Source: Trichobilharzia szidati
Lineage: Eukaryota > Platyhelminthes > Trematoda > Strigeidida > Schistosomatidae
Direction of reading: 5' to 3'
DNA: 64,000 bases
Assembly (NCBI GenBank): GCA_944472155.2
Contig: OX235279.1
Coordinates: 137,178,920 to 137,242,919, forward strand
Both the position numbers and the translations under genes were made by a program. Below are positions 1 through 12,512 of the stretch, piece after piece. Position 1 is the stretch's first letter. Each line of letters opens with the position of its first letter. The notes beneath the pieces are model-generated. The model had not been told where the DNA came from. It was given only the letters and a program-made list of their open reading frames with translations, and made no database searches.

Positions 1-61
1 CACACTCCATGATATTATACACGCTGTCCTTGCCACCACTAACAAGAGCAACAAACTTCAT
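1..61 (-). CDS. DPH6: Diphthine-ammonia ligase (DPH6/ATPBD4), first coding exon, cut by window edge
   Basis: Read on the minus strand, the ATG at 61-59 opens MKFVALVSGGKDS and continues VYNIMEC to the window edge. This matches the very N-terminus of DPH6 (human form begins MRVAALISGGKDS). SGGKDS is the PP-loop that binds ATP in the N-type ATP-pyrophosphatase family. The family's enzyme amidates diphthine with ammonia and ATP, the last step of diphthamide formation on elongation factor 2, in the cytosol. Only about 20 residues are visible and the rest lies outside the window. The start is chosen because the motif sits at the same distance from Met as in known family members. The flanking sequence upstream is 62-640, with a possible divergent exon beyond it. 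Confidence 0.85.
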   Translation of the reverse strand, partial: MKFVALVSGGKDSVYNIMEC

Positions 62-637
62 TTGTCGCACGCTTTGACCTTGGATTCAAAGGTCCCGCGA
101 GCTCTTTTATCGTTCAGGGCCATGGACTAGAATCGGCAGAAATTAAACGACATGTACAAGGTCATTGATGGAGTGAGACGCTCAAAGGTCATTTTCGTCC
201 ATGTTAGCCGGCCATGTTGAAATGCAGTTCTGTAGCTGTTCGTTTACACATCGATTTTTCCGTTTATCCAGCACTTATTCACCACGTATCTTGATGCACA
301 TTGTTTACAAATGTTGCGTTTCACTTCATTATTGTTTCCGTTTCTGTTAAAATTAGTTATTTCGTTTGTTTCGAAAGTTTTTACCAGCAGGTCAGTGCAT
401 TCACTTCATTGTAATTGTTTCATACGTTGCATTCATGCATGGTTTCAGGTTTTTAGTTGTTTTTCCGCTAATAATGAACTAGTACTGTCTAGAAGTTTTG
501 GAAATTATGCGCATGAGCATGTTTGGGTGGCGGAAGCAGTTGTTTCCAGTTCATTTTTGGTTGCCGTTGTTGTTACTAGCTCAGTTGCTTACTTAACATG
601 TAGAAATCTGGAAAAAACAATGTCTGTCACGCTCATG
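62..637. other. Upstream region of DPH6, possible divergent promoter
   Basis: Intergenic sequence between the DPH6 start and a possible plus-strand exon at 646. It is less AT-rich than most of the window near 60-210. No repeat family from elsewhere in the window is seen here. A 152-residue open frame at 311-769 on the plus strand has no recognisable motif and is not called as a gene. Confidence 0.4.
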
Positions 638-645
638 TTTACAGC

Positions 646-753
646 ATGCAGCAATATACGAGTCAATCTGATGGGGAAAATACAATCAGAGTTGATATTA
701 GCAAAGTTTTCGAAGAGCAAATTAAACCTAGAGAATTTAGATCCTGGTTTGAA
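646..753 (+). CDS. Candidate first coding exon of an unidentified divergent gene
   Basis: After a TTTACAG acceptor-like site ending at 644, ATG at 646 opens 36 codons with ordinary protein composition (includes VDISKVFEEQIKPREFRSWF, residues 16-35). The frame reaches a TAA at once if read through, but GTATAA at 754 could be a splice donor directly after the Glu codon. I do not recognise the protein. It would be transcribed away from DPH6. No following exon was found in the next kilobases, so this may be chance or a relic. Confidence 0.25.
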
Positions 754-769
754 GTATAAAAAGCTTTGA

Positions 770-1630
770 TGCTTTTCGACAAGGTGTCTGTTGTCAGCTA
801 AAAAATCAGATGTATTGTGAGAGAATCAAAATCGAACAAGGATGAGCCACATGTGAAGTATGAATGTGTGGTGTTTGTATGTACTTTTGGAAGCAATAGG
901 AAATCCCTAAATGATTGTTAATGCCTAGTGTACTAGATCCAAACGCACCAACTAGGACTGCCTGTAGTAAACGTGGTGTTAACAAGCATTTTATTTGTTT
1001 CAAAACGATTTGAAAAGCGGATAACATACGATGATCTGGTGAGTTTGGTAAGAATTTAACTAGCAAGAATAACGTTCCAGATTTTGGCCTACCACTAGAA
1101 TCGTGACCCAAGACAGAGATCACCAGAAATAACCTTGAACGACCAATCAGTTGAGTCCACAGTAAAAAACGAGTGATATGCAATACATTTTTCTAGAGAT
1201 CAAAGTGAGTAATAGAAAACTGTTGAGGAGGATAGCGTGTCTCCCAGTATTAGTCCTAACCAGTTTGGGTACGTGAAATCATCCATATGACCACAGCCGA
1301 GTGGTGATAACTATAAAAAATCATGTAAGTCTTTTCAGGCCCTTATAAAAGCCAACAGCATTCGAAAAACCTTAGCTGCTGCTGTATTACAATATACAGT
1401 TTGTTTTCAAATCATGGTTGACAATAGCTCCTAAGTCTTATGGCCCCTTAACATCAGAGAGTTGTGTTCCCCAGATAATAGAGAATGTAAGGCCTCTGAC
1501 ATAAATGCATCACCACGCTTCCTCTGGAATTTATTCCTAAGCTTCAGAGGTCAGACCATTCAGTTAATTTGTCTAAGTCACCAAAGTGAAAAACTTCAGC
1601 ATTGGGGTAGAATGTATTTTATTTAATTTT
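770..1630. other. No recognisable gene or repeat
   Basis: A minus-strand open frame covers 806-1183, but its translation shows no family motif I recognise. Nothing else is supported here. Confidence 0.3.
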
Positions 1631-1634
1631 TTTA

Positions 1635-1800
1635 TTATAGCTTGATTCAACACCATATCGTACAAGTATGGAGTTCTCAGCATGTGATATTGGTTGCCCC
1701 AATTTTGCAGGCCGACCAGGTGTGCGTCAGCATGGCATCGAAACCCAGACCATGTGCATGGACGACGAGAGTCCTAACCGCTGTGCCACCAACATGTATC
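1635..1800 (-). repeat. tRNA-derived SINE, family C, degraded copy
   Basis: Shares blocks with 35985-36170 and 46215-46402: the CTTGATTC start after a T-rich run, TTTTGCAGGCCGACC, and the reversed tRNA-like end GAGAGTCCTAACC followed by TGTGCCACC. Read on the minus strand the tRNA-like head comes first (box A near 1790, box B near 1745) and the A-rich tail is at the low-coordinate end. More diverged than the other two copies. Confidence 0.6.
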
Positions 1801-1845
1801 AGATTAGTTTGTTTCAAACAATATATAGTGATACCGTATAAATAA

Positions 1846-1915
1846 TCGGATGAAGTTACCAGCACAAACTATTGCTCATAATCATAATGATTTCGTCGCA
1901 TGGCTTCACATTTTG
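1846..1915 (+). repeat. Fragment of the repeat seen at 8035-8265 and 63035-63275
   Basis: The block AGCACAAACTATTGCTCATA with ATCATAATG shortly after resembles the end of that repeat family. Short and degraded. Confidence 0.35.
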
Positions 1916-2089
1916 TCTCAAGCATATTTGCCTCTCTCTCTTTCTCTCTCTCCCTCTTACCCTCGTTATTTGTTGCCACTTCCCCGCATCGTCAGTATAC
2001 GCACTGGACAATTTCGATTGTGTATTTGGTGTTAAATCAACAAACTAAAATTCAGTGGCTGACCTCTCTCCGCCTAAACTAGGGTGACA

Positions 2090-2800
2090 TGTAAACCAAC
2101 CGACTCTCTCAGCAATCAGGTGAGGATTCTAGACACTTCGTTTACGTGTAATTTGAAAAGTAAGGCGCCTAGCACAGTCCCCTGTGACTCCACTTGGTAC
2201 TGGTTTTCGCCTATGCAACACTCCATAAACCCTGACCTCTCATCTTTATCCAGAGGGTAGTTCCAAGACCACTCATATAGGGACGTCTTAACTTACTGGG
2301 GAGACCTAAACGCGGCACTTTACCACACGTTTACAAATACCGATGAAAACTATGTCCGAAGTTAGGCATTCATCCCTGGCTTCTGAGTGGCTCCCTACTT
2401 GGCAGTGAGCCTTTATATAGGGTTGTCCTGATTGCAATCCATGCCAATGCTTCACCATTTTCATCAAATAAGCTAGTAGCCGATCTCTTAAAGGCTATTT
2501 TGTAATACCTTTGCAAAATCCGTGTCAGACCTGCAGGCCAGCAATTAGACACCGACTGCTCGTTCCCCTGTGTGAAGGTAAGGCTTACGACTGCATCCTT
2601 CCAGTCCATGGTCGCCTTAGCATAAATCATAATCATTTTAAAAATCTCCATCAGTGGAATGTTCATTATATTTGACAACGAGACTGGCAAACTGTCCATT
2701 TAAGAACAGAAGAACTCCAATGTTTGATTACTATTTTCAGGGATTAGTCTGGCTCCAACGCAATAATTTACTTGAAGAGGCAAGTGTAATCCTCTAAGAA
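2090..2800 (-). mobile_element. CR1/jockey-type non-LTR retrotransposon fragment (reverse transcriptase)
   Basis: Minus-strand translation from 2699 gives PLMEIFKMIM, then DWKDAVVSLTFTQGN and SVSNCWPAGLTRIL, the spaced pattern of CR1/jockey reverse transcriptases upstream of motif A (P-L-x-x-I-F, W-K-x-A-x-V, N-x-R-P-x-S-L-T). Further along, near 2200-2130 in another frame, QGTVLGALLFKLHVNE matches motif B (QGSVLGPLLF-x-x-YVND). Stops and frameshifts break it, so it is a dead fragment. The clade call rests on motif form; SR1 is the known CR1-like element of S. mansoni. Confidence 0.7.
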
Positions 2801-3849
2801 GCCTTTATGTGAGCAAACAACATATGTGAACATATACTGTTCATACAAAGTACCAATTTAATTTTTTATCTCTGATTTTATTCTTAACTAACGGAAATTC
2901 ACTTGTCAATCCAAGAGCCCCAAGATGTGCTGAAATAGCCTCTCCAGTTGACTTGTGCTTCATAGTTTTTATGCTAATACACACCATGTTGGAGAAGTCA
3001 TCGCATTTAGACAAATTTCCAAAAAGATTCAGTGTCTTATATCTTGCGTTCCCCTTGTCTTTCCTCATATTACACAATTAATTGCAGTAATGAGCAATGC
3101 ACATCTCTCACACAACACAGATAAATTTCGGAGATGTTGCTAGCACATCTTTTTATTGTGAAATGAATTGCTGACACACATCATGACTTCAAATAAAACT
3201 CCCAAATCCTCAGTAGATTTCAATATATTGGCACTGTCCAGTTAACTGCTGCGTCAAGCAGCATAATAAAGTTGACACAACAAACTAACTGGTCGTTCGA
3301 GAGCGCTCAGTGATTTTTCGCCCGGTGTCAGTTCGCAGTAAAACCTACGCGTAAATTACTCATGATTGGTGTTTTACTGCAACATTTGTCCGCATGTTGT
3401 TTGTGGAGTTTATACTGATTACGGAAAGTTTTCGTTATTCGAAGTGCCGCTCCCAATTTGTAGTAATTTTCGTGAGACATAACGTGAATTCTTGGTCTCA
3501 ACTATCATCCGGTATTAACTAGTTCCAGAGAGAGCATAATTTTTGCATATAATCTACACTCCGAGTTGCATTTAAACCTCTCGAATAATGAAGGATCCTT
3601 AAAAGTGTCACAGAAAAATTGTTAAAAACATTTCGCGGGGTAGAGAGAGGAGAATTTTCTTGTAATTGGATTGCGCATTGAATAGCGAGAAGACAATTTA
3701 GTAGATAAAGTAGCAATATTGAGTCCTTATTTTGCCTATTTGAAAATATAATTTCGGAAAACCTCATATTTCAGTTATCAGCCGAACGAATGTAAACCAC
3801 TTTTCTTATTCGAAAGTAATCAACAGACAACTGACCACCTTCTTTTGGG
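2801..3849. other. No recognisable gene or repeat
   Basis: AT-rich sequence. Minus-strand open frames at 2841-3077 and 3519-3767 carry no motif I recognise. Confidence 0.3.
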
Positions 3850-5396
<1,547 letters not shown>

Positions 5397-6460
5397 ATAT
5401 GGTAACGTGCTGATGGTTTAATGGATGTTTTAATTGATAAAAAAACAGATGGGACAGTGTAACTGAATGACAGTATAACTGGGTAAGTAACATCAACTGG
5501 CCAGTATACACATATTTTGAAGTAGAAAAAGATCGGGCAAAGTATTTCGAAGACGGGAGTAGTGAGTGGCTAAATTTTCTTTGAATTAAGATTGAAAGTA
5601 AAAGGTATATTGTTAGGCAAAATGATTATCACCATTCAGTTACTTTAGAATAAGTGTATCCAAATACTTGTTCACTATCAATTCTGTATTTTGAATAACT
5701 TGGAAATATCGCGTTTACTTCTAGTTTTTAATTACTAATTAAAGGTGGATGTCCCTAGGGATTTCTTGGTAAAAAGATTAGACTATCGCCAAAGTAAATA
5801 AATATGTTCATATCTAGAAAATACTTAGGTTTGGAGTTGTCTTACCTACTACCACAACACCAGCTGACTCACTAATAAGTCACAAAATGAAACTAGATTT
5901 GCCAAAGACAGTGTGCTTCTTACTCCTAGATATCGCAGCGTACCGTGAAGGAAGAACTATATCCATAGGTTGATAGGATTAGGCGCACGATATTAATTCA
6001 AAACGAGGTAACTACGATTCGCAGCCACAGAACAAACTACGTTTTAATCCATTCCTTTAATCGTGTGAATCAATGTGACATCAGTTAAGACTTGAGAAAA
6101 AACACCGCTGGTTGTAAGAAAATCCATTAGTGTCACCATAAATACGAGCAATAATTGAGAGTTCAACGGAGGGTTTATTTAAAGGAATGCCTGCCTGATA
6201 TGGAGTAATGTGGAGTATGTGAAGTAACACATGCCTACATCTGCAGGTACGTGTGTAAGGTTACACATTTCGCCAGCCTTTCATCTAAGTGACTCAGTGA
6301 GACGCCTCCATTTTTAAAAAATGCTCAGTCCATGAATTATACCTGCACCAGCAGAAATTTTACAGCAAAAGAATACCCTGCTGGGATGTGGTGCCATGCT
6401 ACGCTAGAGTTCCTCAGTTTACAGGTAAATCACACTTAATAATATCAGTATTGCCGCTTT
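5397..6460. other. No recognisable gene or repeat
   Basis: AT-rich, no convincing frame on either strand and no block shared with other parts of the window that I could see. Confidence 0.3.
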
Positions 6461-6462
6461 CA

Positions 6463-6545
6463 GTTATAATAATAATTTATATTTTCATATAAACATAAAT
6501 TTACATGAAAATGCATGCCATTTTTACAGGCATGATCAAGTTAAA
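6463..6545 (+). repeat. Short dispersed repeat, matching 63605-63690
   Basis: Nearly identical to 63605-63690, same orientation: an AAT run, then TTTTCATATAAACATAAATT and ATGCATGCCATTTTTACAGG. In the second copy it follows a longer unclassified repeat, so it is probably that element's tail. Confidence 0.7.
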
Positions 6546-6890
6546 AAAGTAATTCGACCATGTCACAGATGGTTTTGGCTGGATTCCTCGGTACCAAGTA
6601 TTGTTCACTATGAGAGTGTATTAAGAAACCCCACAGGGAGATATTGCAGCTTCGCTGAAAATCGAATAAGAGTTTCACTTATACAAGATGTATACAGTAA
6701 TGAATGTATTATAAACTCACCGCGCTCAGCCCTACATTATTCTATAAAATTTTCTTGTTTAGAAATAAGCATGTGCATATATCCAGTGTCAGTAATTGCA
6801 CATACGTACCTACAGAGAGCAAGAGTCAGGTAACAGATAGTTTATTAAAGAAATCAAGAACAAACAAATCAACCAACACTTGAATATCAA
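6546..6890. other. No recognisable gene or repeat
   Basis: Spacer between a short repeat and a SINE. Nothing recognised. Confidence 0.3.
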
Positions 6891-7272
6891 TGAGATGCTC
6901 ACTAGCGACTTGCCATTTTCAGGTAGTTAGTTACCTCGGGTTCTAGTGAGAAGTCGTGACCAGTAGGGTGCAGCAGGTCGGGTGTGAAGACAAATACTCA
7001 CCGAAGACATTGGCTAGGGGTCACGCTATGTCGTGAATTGGCAGAAGTTAGAATTCATGGGCCATTGGATCGGGTCCCAGTGGCTTAATGGTATACGATT
7101 TCGCCTTGTAACCAGAAGGTCCAGAGTTCGAATCCCCATGGGTGCATACTGCTGAAGAGTTCAAAACTACGACGAAACAGCTGTGCAGTACTCCCAGGTT
7201 TTCCAATAGTTCTCTAACTAATGTCACCTCATGATGAAAATCCTCTAACCAATCAAATCCCTACAAACCAAC
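6891..7272 (+). mobile_element. Sm-alpha-like SINE (family A): tRNA-like head plus hammerhead-like core
   Basis: Three parts can be seen. A 5' body starts at GAGATGCTCACTAGCGAC (also at 18267). A tRNA-like segment spans about 7072-7147, with box A-like TGGCTTAATGG and box B-like GAGTTCGAATCC; its anticodon-loop region CTTGTAACC suggests a Thr-TGT origin. Next comes a hammerhead-like segment at 7145-7191: stem I strands TACTG and CAGTA, core CTGAAGA (consensus CTGATGA), and GACGAAAC. Schistosoma Sm-alpha SINEs are known to carry self-cleaving hammerheads. Here core position T7 reads A and the cleavage triplet reads GTG rather than GTC, so this copy is probably inactive. Confidence 0.75.
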
Positions 7273-8034
7273 ACTTGAAAAATCAAGAGATATTTATAGA
7301 TTTTCATGTACATTATTATAGATTGTTGTTAGCAGACAAACACAGTCTTCTGACTGATTGTTTTTCTCTGAAAGTTAATCTTTCATCTCTTTGTGGATGC
7401 TTCTTGAAGGTCAGATCGTCTGTCTACTAATTGTATCCGTCTACGCAAAGTCTGCTGTGATTGGTTGTTGAGTCAGTCCTTGTTCTTGTTTTTCATATGA
7501 CCAATATTTGGGACGTAGACATTGACGTAAATTACTGTTTACCAATTTTGGCTAACAGACAGCTCTCACCGCACATACAGTTTACCATCTAAATTTCATA
7601 CGCCTTCTGTCTCACTACTACATATAACAACAGTCTGATAGTTATTCACGAATGTAACAAAAAGTATTTCATGGACCACGAGTAGCACTTCGTACTAAGC
7701 AGTAGTATGGGCACTTAGTGAAAGTATTTTCGAGAACTAATACGTCGAGGTTAACTTTTTCTTATATATATGTACCTATCCACTCAATGAAAAGATAGTG
7801 ACGAATTGTAATCACAAACATTGTATTTACTATGGAGCGAATGTTATTACAAGCAAACTTCACAGTAACATGTACAAGTCTTGTATATTATTGCATCAGT
7901 AATATAAGCATACTAATTGTACTACGGCCAGAATTGAATAATCTCAAGGCTTCCTACCAACAACTTTGTGGCAGGTGGATATGTTGAAAGATTGCTTGCA
8001 GACAGTGTATGACGATATCTAGTAGAATGTCTAC
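7273..8034. other. No recognisable gene or repeat
   Basis: AT-rich spacer between a SINE and another repeat. Nothing recognised. Confidence 0.3.
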
Positions 8035-8265
8035 GAAGACTGACAACCTGCAATGAGGAAGACAAAAATGAAACAATTAAGAGACACATAGCGCATAAGA
8101 TAAGTATTTTTGATACAAGTATAAAGCTTGGGCATTGCGGTAGAGTAGAACTCCATTACGGATGTTTTATTTTGGTAAATCACACAGTGCTGTACAGTAA
8201 TATTATCTGAAGACGTTTCGAGCACAAATTATTGCTCCTAATGATATCAAGTCACACGCACAACC
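8035..8265 (+). repeat. Dispersed repeat, possibly Penelope-like element terminal sequence
   Basis: Matches 63035-63275 in the same orientation: TACAAGTATAAAGCTTGGGC, ACTCCATTACGGAT, AAATCACACAGTG, GACGTTTCGAGCAC and ATTGCTC. An inverted partial copy lies at 8740-8880. On the minus strand the end reads GAGC, loop, GCTCGAAACGTC, which resembles the 3' half of the hammerheads found in Penelope-like element ends. The class is an inference. Confidence 0.6.
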
Positions 8266-8739
8266 TTTTGCTTCATTTGTATCCATGAGTATTTTAGTTC
8301 AGTGTAATACGGGGGTAAAATAATCACTCATCTCACTCACTTCTAATCACACCATTTCTTATGCCCGTGTTACTGACTTTTGGTTTATGTTTTCTTCTTC
8401 ATCTTGACAATTTAAGGAATTGGGAAATGCACAGAGTACTTAGGAAACGACATTAATAGTTGTTTAAGCCAATTATCACTGCAGTGACAAAGCTGACTCA
8501 CTGAGTTTTAACATAGAACTCATCACAGAAGTGCAGCAGTTCGGTTTGTTACTTTTTACACTTGAAAAATATTCTGTTTACTTGGTAATAAACAAAACAT
8601 ATTTCATCAGATGTATTTCGACTCAACATTTAGGCTTTGGGATAAAATAAACTAATTCATGGGATATAACGAGAGAGAGTGTGTAAAAGTTATCTCGAGT
8701 TAGAAGAGAATTTATTGTAAGATAACTCCTTTTACCAGT

Positions 8740-8880
8740 TAGATAAGAACCAAATGGTATATAACTGTACAACACTGTGTGATTTATCAAAATAAAATCT
8801 TAACCATTATGGAGTTATACTCTACCACAGTGCCCAAGTTTTATACTTATACCAAATGAAAAAGTTACGATTATCACTTG
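8740..8880 (-). repeat. Inverted partial copy of the 8035-8265 repeat
   Basis: Reverse complement contains GTATAAAACTTGGGCACTG, AACTCCATAATGG and AAATCACACAGTGTTGTACAG, as in 8100-8200 and 63105-63190. Together with 8035-8265 it forms a loose inverted pair about 500 bases apart. Confidence 0.65.
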
Positions 8881-10639
8881 TTGACATTTCAGTGATTGTT
8901 ATCCACTTTTTAACACTTCTTTATACGTAGACTACATGTTATTCTGACTGACTCTCAACATAGAAGCTGCTCACAAGTTGCCACATTCCATGTAGCACAC
9001 ACAGGTAGAGAAGAAAGAAGTCGACTGGAACTCTTTTGGGTATAAATGTGATAGATAAGGGATAGTGATAAGAATGAAACATAAGGATTGATCAGGTACA
9101 TGAGATCACACAAAGTGAATGCATCTGTGTCATTGACAATGACTTCGAGTAACATCTCTACCTAAGATTTACGTTTAACCGCATCATTACTCACCGTATT
9201 TTACTACTTAACACAGTACGGCAAAAACACCTAGGATCAAACACCAGTAGTATCTTCATATCTCTCAAATTCATTGGTTACTTCTCACAACCTAGGTGGA
9301 CAGTATCATCACTAAACTCTCAGCTGACGAGACTGTTCCCTGATAAGTCCATAAAATCAATGACTGAAAATTCTATTAATACATGTATGAACTGAAATTG
9401 AACTGAAATAGGGTCGACAGTTAGAAATGAGCATTTTATTACATCCTGCTTGGAAATATGAGTTCCCTCATAGTTTAGTTTCAGTCCTAAGTGGATAGAA
9501 TGCCATCTGCAGAATTCATAAAATTCACAAAATGACGTACTGCCTTCCTAAAAAACCCAGTTAGTGTTTCCGTAGTAAAGTGAGAAATGGGCATTGTGGT
9601 TGTGTAAACTCAATAGATTGTGAACTGCTGCCAATGAAAATGACAACAATTCTCGGAATTAAGAGTTATAAATTAGCTTGACTGCAACATTTAGCAATTG
9701 TTAAATGACCACTTGACAAGCATAGAATTTATACAAGGAACACATATGATTTAATAAAACTTGTACGCTTTTCACTTCAAAATGAAGTCTCCTTGCAAAA
9801 TGTATTGCTGTAAAAGCCTGCACAGCTCACAAATAAACTCATAACACTGGGGCGAAAAAACTTCTATTTGTGCTTACTGAAATTAGTATGGAGAGTCTTG
9901 TGAAGTAATTTCAGTGTTATCAATGCAGGAAAGAGGGCAAGGCATTAATAATATCTTGCTTCATGTGGAATTGCAATGCAACACGATGCACAATAGTATT
10001 TTTGTGAACAAAGTGAAATATGAAGTCTTCCTCACCTTCTAAACAACTTGTCTTTATTTCAAATAATATAATAAGTTTCTTTCACACGTAAGCCTAAGTT
10101 GTGTCAATGAAATCAGAATATGGTAGCAATTCAACCTTCCCTCAAAATGAAGGCCACTTGAAACACAAGTTCACAACAATGCTACATATTATGACATTAG
10201 TGCTAATGCTTTTTGTCATAAAATGATAAGCTGACTGTTATGAATACATGAAAACTGAAATTAATGCTGAAAGTGAGCTAAGAGTTCCAACAACTACAAA
10301 ACCAAATAAGACTTAAGCGTCTCAATAAATAGGCCATATATACCGGTATAATTCCACGAAAATTCAAAATACATCCTTAAATTTTGAACTTTCTACCTTA
10401 TTTAGACCATCACATTGCGCAAATATCAGTATCGAGCGACATTTCCTGATACAAGCGCTGCAAATGTTTTTTTTAATGGGAAATTTCATTTAAAAAGCAT
10501 ATAAAACACATAAATTGTTACTAAACCAACATAGTAATGGAAATGAACACTATAATTGGCGGGGATATGCAATTGCGTCACTGTAAATCCTGTACTTATA
10601 CGTCACTATATGAACATCACTATTTTGGAATTCAGTTTG
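8881..10639. other. No recognisable gene or repeat
   Basis: AT-rich sequence rich in stops in all frames. Nothing recognised. Its right end abuts a CR1-like fragment. Confidence 0.3.
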
Positions 10640-11760
10640 TTTTAACCTATTAAAGTATGACCTCCAATCGCATTGCTTACACTCGCGAATATTTAAGATG
10701 CTTAAAACATGCGACTTTTCAGATTTCCATAAAGCCCAGGAAGAAGCATCATGATGGGTGGCGACGTGCTTTCGTATGTATTCCTATACACCAAATGACT
10801 GTTCTTGAGATTATGAACACAAACTGTCGCTCCCTGCCGGTTCAAATTAACTGTCTGCAATCTTTAGTGTCTTAGGAGCTACAACAATGCAGGGATTATA
10901 AATCTTGAAGAAACCTGTCTCTGTGACCTCCATGATGATAATTTAGTCTGTATAAATGATTTCAGATTATTCTTCGAGGTCGGAGTAGCTCTAAGAAAGA
11001 ATTAGGCATTGGTGTCGCAAGCTTCATCAACTCTTGGTGGTGTACTTTTGATAATGTGCACACATTAACTGTAATCAATTTCAGGGACGCTCTCACAAAC
11101 GAAATATATTATTCATTGCAATCTTCATATGTGATCAATTCACATTCCTCTACCCCCCTGTTGAATTTTGTTTTCGTTGTATTCTTATTAACTGTCACAC
11201 ATCTGGTCAAATAGACAAATCACATCATATGTAATTCTCAGACAAGTATGTAGCCGTCACACTACGTACTCTGTGTGAAACCTACTCTTTGCTGATTGGT
11301 TGGTTTCAATATACTATGTCGAAAGAGAGTGCTATTTTTCAGCATTACCCGCAGCAGTTAGGCATGTAGTGCTTATTTTCAGCACTGAAGGCATTATTTC
11401 AGATGCTGATCTTTTTTTAAAGATTTTGTCGCATCAATTAAGCACCCAGCTCTCTTTTTAAGCACGACCAGCGTTATTTCAGAACACAGTGGGTAGAAAA
11501 AATATTCATTTACCATAAAAAGGCATTATAGACGCACAGGTTAGAATAAGTTTAGAATAGTTGTAAGCTTGGGGTGTTTCACATCCCCTAGTGATAATAT
11601 TGACTGCGTCACTGTTAAATGTCGACCTCAGCGCCTGTTATGAGCCGGGTGGTTCTAAGAACACAATCACATCATAAATTATCAATTTTATCAGGATAGC
11701 TAAACCTTGGAGAATTTAGTTGTTATTTGTACTTTTTCCAATGAGTATTGGTCACTTCCA
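10640..11760 (+). mobile_element. CR1-like retrotransposon fragment (5' part, endonuclease start)
   Basis: Plus-strand translation gives NTNCRSLPVQINCLQSLVS at 10816-10872, typical of the opening of a CR1/jockey AP-type endonuclease (N-x-N-C-R-S-L, then L-Q-S-L). Downstream pieces resemble the D-C-V-T-V-K-C-R-P part of the same domain (near 11600). Stops break the frame. The same sequence is present inverted at 25200-25870, which lacks about 0.5 kb found here (roughly 11060-11570). Confidence 0.7.
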
Positions 11761-11799
11761 GTTTTTATACTTTTAGGTTACTGGAGAGAGAAAACACGT

Positions 11800-12512
11800 T
11801 TTCACTACTGCAGTAGTAAACGAGGCAAAGCAGCGCGACCTGATGGAGTAACTTCAGAGGTGTTTAAAGACGGTGGAGGCAGATTAATGTCTGTGTTAAC
11901 CGAGGTACTAGGCAGCGTCTGTAAATCAGAGGTAGTCCCGTCGGGTTGATGTAATTTGTTGATTACCCCGACATACAAGAATTCAGACAAGTCTTCTTGT
12001 GATGATCACAGGGAGGTTGGCTTGACTAATATGGTGGTATCTAAAGTTCTAAGCTCAATAATCATGCGTAGACTAAGCGGTTAAATAGAGGACCAAACAC
12101 GAGAGAACCAGTCAGGCTTTAGTCGAGGAAGAGGGTGTATTGATCATATCTTCACCCTTCGACAGTTTCTGGAACATAGGCATACTTACTGGAGTCCAAC
12201 GATCGTCGTATTTCTTGACCTGAAAGCGGCATTCGATTCTCTCGACCGAGAGGTACTCTGGCGATTTTTGGCTGTGAACGGAATGCCGAGGATACACATT
12301 GCACTGATAAAGGCACTCTACTCGAACTCATGCAGACAGGTAAGAGCTTATAGCGAGTTGTCATGTGAAATAGTGACAACTAGTGGTGAACGACAGGGAT
12401 GCCCACTATCCATATTTCTATTCACTTTCATCATAGATGTACTAATGGACCTAACCCTAACTAACTCCAGAGACTCGGGGATTGACTTGTTACCATCAGG
12501 CAATAATCTCGT
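11800..12512 (+). mobile_element. RTE/SR-type reverse transcriptase element, first half
   Basis: Translation shows KRGKAARPDGVTSEVF, then FSRGRGCIDHIFTLRQF, motif A VVFLDLKAAFDSLDREVLW (about 12207-12263) and motif B GERQGCPLSIFLF (about 12387-12425). These are blocks of a non-LTR reverse transcriptase. In-frame stops occur (near 11947 and 12080), so it is inactive. The frame breaks at 12512 where another element is inserted and resumes at 13845. The clade is not certain; the C-terminal block RLRWLGHVLRMP is usual in RTE-type elements. Confidence 0.8.

Noticed and set aside
311..769. 152-residue plus-strand protein
   Set aside because: No motif, odd composition (Phe/Val/Ser-rich), and it overlaps the better candidate exon in another frame.
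7072..7147. tRNA gene
   Set aside because: Box A and B are tRNA-like, but the stems are imperfect and the same unit recurs at 18453-18535 and in both arms of 43718-44253 with a fixed 3' body. It is a SINE head.
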